Below, piece by piece: positions 61,842 through 64,000 of a DNA stretch of 64,000 nucleotides. Made by a program: the position numbers and the translations under genes. The notes beneath the pieces were generated by a model. The model saw only the letters and a list, made by a program, of their open reading frames with translations, was not told the origin of the DNA and did no database searches. Every line of letters starts with the position of its first letter. Within the stretch, counting starts at the first letter, position 1. The DNA is from Rhopalosiphum padi (taxonomy: Eukaryota; Arthropoda; Insecta; Hemiptera; Aphididae): NCBI RefSeq assembly GCF_020882245.1, contig NC_083597.1:77478152-77542151 (forward strand), given 5' to 3'.

Positions 61842-62007
61842 GACCACATTGTGAAAAAAATTACACGATGTTAAATTAGTGTGACCATTTCATGAAAAAG
61901 TGACCATATTGTGAAATATTTTCGAACTTCACGAAGTGTAAAAAAATCCGTTTCCATTTCATGAAATGGTCATCTTTTCATGAAAAGATCAATTTCATCA
62001 AGTGGCT
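61842..62007. repeat. Cluster of GACCA-N5-TGAAA motifs and palindromes
   Basis: The 15-bp pattern GACCA-N5-TGAAA occurs forward at 61842-61856, 61883-61897 and 61902-61916. It occurs inverted and exact at 61957-61971 and inverted and imperfect (TTTCA-N5-TGGCT) at 61993-62007. The copies at 61882-61897 and 61957-61972 form a perfect 16-bp inverted repeat. Two perfect palindromes centred on TTTCATGAAA lie at 61954-61969 (16 bp) and 61972-61989 (18 bp), and a near-palindrome with CTTCACGAAG sits at about 61928-61937. Forward units on the left and inverted units on the right give the whole an inverted symmetry. It may be the core of a foldback element or MITE, or a clustered binding site for a dimeric factor. 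No flanking target duplication was identified. Confidence 0.8.
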
Positions 62008-63744
62008 ACGACATATATACACATTACACATATAAATAAACCATAATAGATATACATCTATAATTTATTTACCCATGTAAGATATAAGTATATTATGTAC
62101 TATTGATACCCACCTATATATTTATATAGTTGTGTATGATTCATTATTCGAAAAACTGCTCAGCTAATTTTCAATTTTGATTTTTGTGTTTTTGAAAAAA
62201 TGTTTTGAAACCTTCTAGTTTTTTAAACCACAAGCCATATTTTTACAGAAATAACTAATTTTGCACTATGGTCTTGTTTTGAGTTTTTTAATGATAATAA
62301 TTGTATTATATTTTCAATATTTCATGATAAAAAGAAGAATACTTTTATAAAAATATTGATGTATAAATATCGAATGATCTTGAATATTTTTTAGATAAAA
62401 AAACATTTCAATTTTTGATGGGCCGAGTAAAATTTCAAAGAGTAGGTACTACGCAAAAGTTTTAGTTAACTACTCACTGGTGCTCATATCTAAATTTTAA
62501 ATATTCAAATACTGACAATCTATTTATTGATTATTCAAGATCTATATATACGTATTGCATAAAAATAAAAATTTATTTTTTCGTGCTTATAAAATTATAA
62601 TTCAGATTAGATATCATTAAAAAATATATATAAATACAAATACAAAACCAGTAAAATAGAAAATATTAAAAACTTATATTTGTAAAAATTTAAAATTGTA
62701 ATTGTTTGTAAGACTTAAACTTTATTATTAGTTATAAAAAAAAATTAGTGTAGCTAGTTAAATGGAGCACGTTGTTTAATCCTTAGGGAAAATTGTATTA
62801 ACAATTGTAATATACAATAGGTACAACAAAAATATACTGTTGATAATAATATTGCCTGTGATTATAATTTGCAGACATTTTATACTATACATATATATCT
62901 ACATAAAAATAAACGCTTTAGTTTATAAATTTATTGACACAATACGTACACATCAATTATGTAAATGCATTAATACTTTTAATAATAGTCTTATTTTTTA
63001 CTATAACATAACTGTAAAATAAACAATTATTCATAACATTTGAAAATATGTTGATTAAAGTGATTTCTCTATGTTTATTTATTGCTAACTACGACGGCAA
63101 CAAACACAATAATTATATCAATTAAACTTAATCACTTAATAATAATATACTTAAATAATTGAATTTAACTATGAATTATTTAATTTTCAAATAAATAATA
63201 TAATTTTGCAATAGAATATTTTCTCAAATGCTGTATTTAAACAGCTTACGTTCATACCATTCAAATTAATTAACCTCATAAAATGTTTACAGCCTATTAT
63301 TAAAACTAACTTTAAAATAATAATACTATACAAAACTAATTTAAAAATATATGTTTTAAACAAAATTTAATTTTTCTCTTAAGACGCATAAATTTTAATG
63401 TAGCATATTATAAACAATTTAAACACGAATTAATTTCTCATTTGTGAAAAATATTGACGTAAATATCATAATATTATATGAAGCCATTGAAAACATGCAC
63501 GCGCGCGAGTTAAGATTAATACCAAATAGGAAAACTAATATTAATAAAACATTTTCTAAATAAAGAATAAACTGTCTACAAGTAGTCTAAACATTGATAA
63601 GATATCTGTCTATTGACAATGTTTTATTCGATACATTTAATATAAATAATATTTGTATTATTAATAAGATACGCATATGTATTATGTATATTATACTTAA
63701 TCGAATTGTAAGAAATAATAATAAAAAGAAAACTAATATTAATA
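62008..63744. other. AT-rich desert
   Basis: AT-rich with no recognised gene, RNA or element. A short CG run (ACGCGCGCG) lies near 63500. The AT-rich frame at 62840-63022 looks spurious. Confidence 0.48.
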
Positions 63745-64000
63745 CAGTGTACTTACGATTATCCGCGGAATAGGGTGGCAGGGCATCCGCGGATAAGCGA
63801 CTTCCTAATCAGAAAAATTAAAATTACGAATTAAACGTATCAACAATTACCAAGAAGTATTAATATATATTAAACAAGCGTATTGTATTTTACGTTGTTA
63901 TTGAGTAATTGGCTATCACAGCCCAATTAAACCCGTAACTATGTATAATGTGAATATAATATATATATTTACATTATTCATATAGGTATGCTGATGATTC
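63745..64000 (+). mobile_element. Left end of a second Tigger-like transposon, truncated by the window edge
   Basis: After a TA at 63743-63744 comes CAGTGTACTTACGATTATCC, a CAGT-type terminus of the Tigger/pogo kind. Inside it, TTATCCGCGG (63759-63768) is answered by its exact reverse complement CCGCGGATAA (63787-63796). This reproduces the facing subterminal repeats expected in such elements; the 'TTATCCGCGG...CCGCGGATAA' arrangement is familiar from Tigger-related repeats in many animals. The right terminus, target duplication and any transposase lie beyond the window, and no transposase frame is visible in the 255 bases present. The termini are unrelated in sequence to those at 16847-17547, so this is a different family. 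Confidence 0.65.

Noticed and set aside
63914..63925. TATCACAGCC, the start of the miR-2/miR-13 mature sequence
   Set aside because: Only ten bases agree with the family, and the surrounding AATTGG...CCAATT pairing encloses the word in a 10-base loop and not in a hairpin arm. No neighbouring cluster members were seen.

Overview
The window looks like non-coding or intronic nuclear DNA from an insect, most likely an aphid (Hemiptera). This is inferred from the very high A+T content, the many AT-rich microsatellites, three units of the insect telomere motif (GGTTA) at 49856, and the recurring short words of the 'taggta' kind that I associate with aphid introns. No stretch encodes a protein family I can name with confidence. 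No open frame exceeds about 118 codons, and most are chance frames in AT-rich or CpG-rich DNA. I see no rRNA, tRNA, CRISPR array, operon or bacterial feature.

The best-supported features are mobile elements. (1) A 701-bp pogo/Tigger-like DNA transposon remnant lies at 16847-17547, with 27-bp imperfect terminal inverted repeats, TA duplication, six inward subterminal repeats and a 28-codon stub resembling the N-terminal helix-turn-helix of a Tigger transposase. (2) A 154-bp hAT-type MITE lies at 4027-4180, with 15-bp terminal inverted repeats and a perfect 8-bp target duplication. (3) The left end of a second Tigger-like element begins at 63745 and runs out of the window. (4) A hAT-like single terminus starts at 50792.

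The most unusual non-element structure is at 61842-62007. A 15-bp motif GACCA-N5-TGAAA occurs three times forward and then once exactly and once imperfectly in reverse, next to two perfect palindromes centred on TTTCATGAAA.

Possible gene pieces are few and tentative: a minus-strand start exon with a phase-compatible second exon at 21775-21186; a plus-strand 71-nt exon-like block at 30450-30520 with strong splice signals and one open frame; a non-coding exon-like block at 20846-20920; a minus-strand coding-like segment at 33245-33000 with weak resemblance to the C-terminal part of dynactin p27 (DCTN6); and small open frames at 43232, 53392 and 55258.

Layout: islands richer in G+C and CpG (about 1405-2110, 6480-7420, 16020-16540, 32810-33260, 43080-43880, 45420-45810, 49800-50350, 54660-55200, 58540-60120 and 60850-61760) are separated by long AT-rich deserts. 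The islands are the natural candidates for promoters, enhancers or first exons of a gene whose main exons lie outside the window. The deserts hold microsatellites, poly(A) tracts and the transposon remnants.
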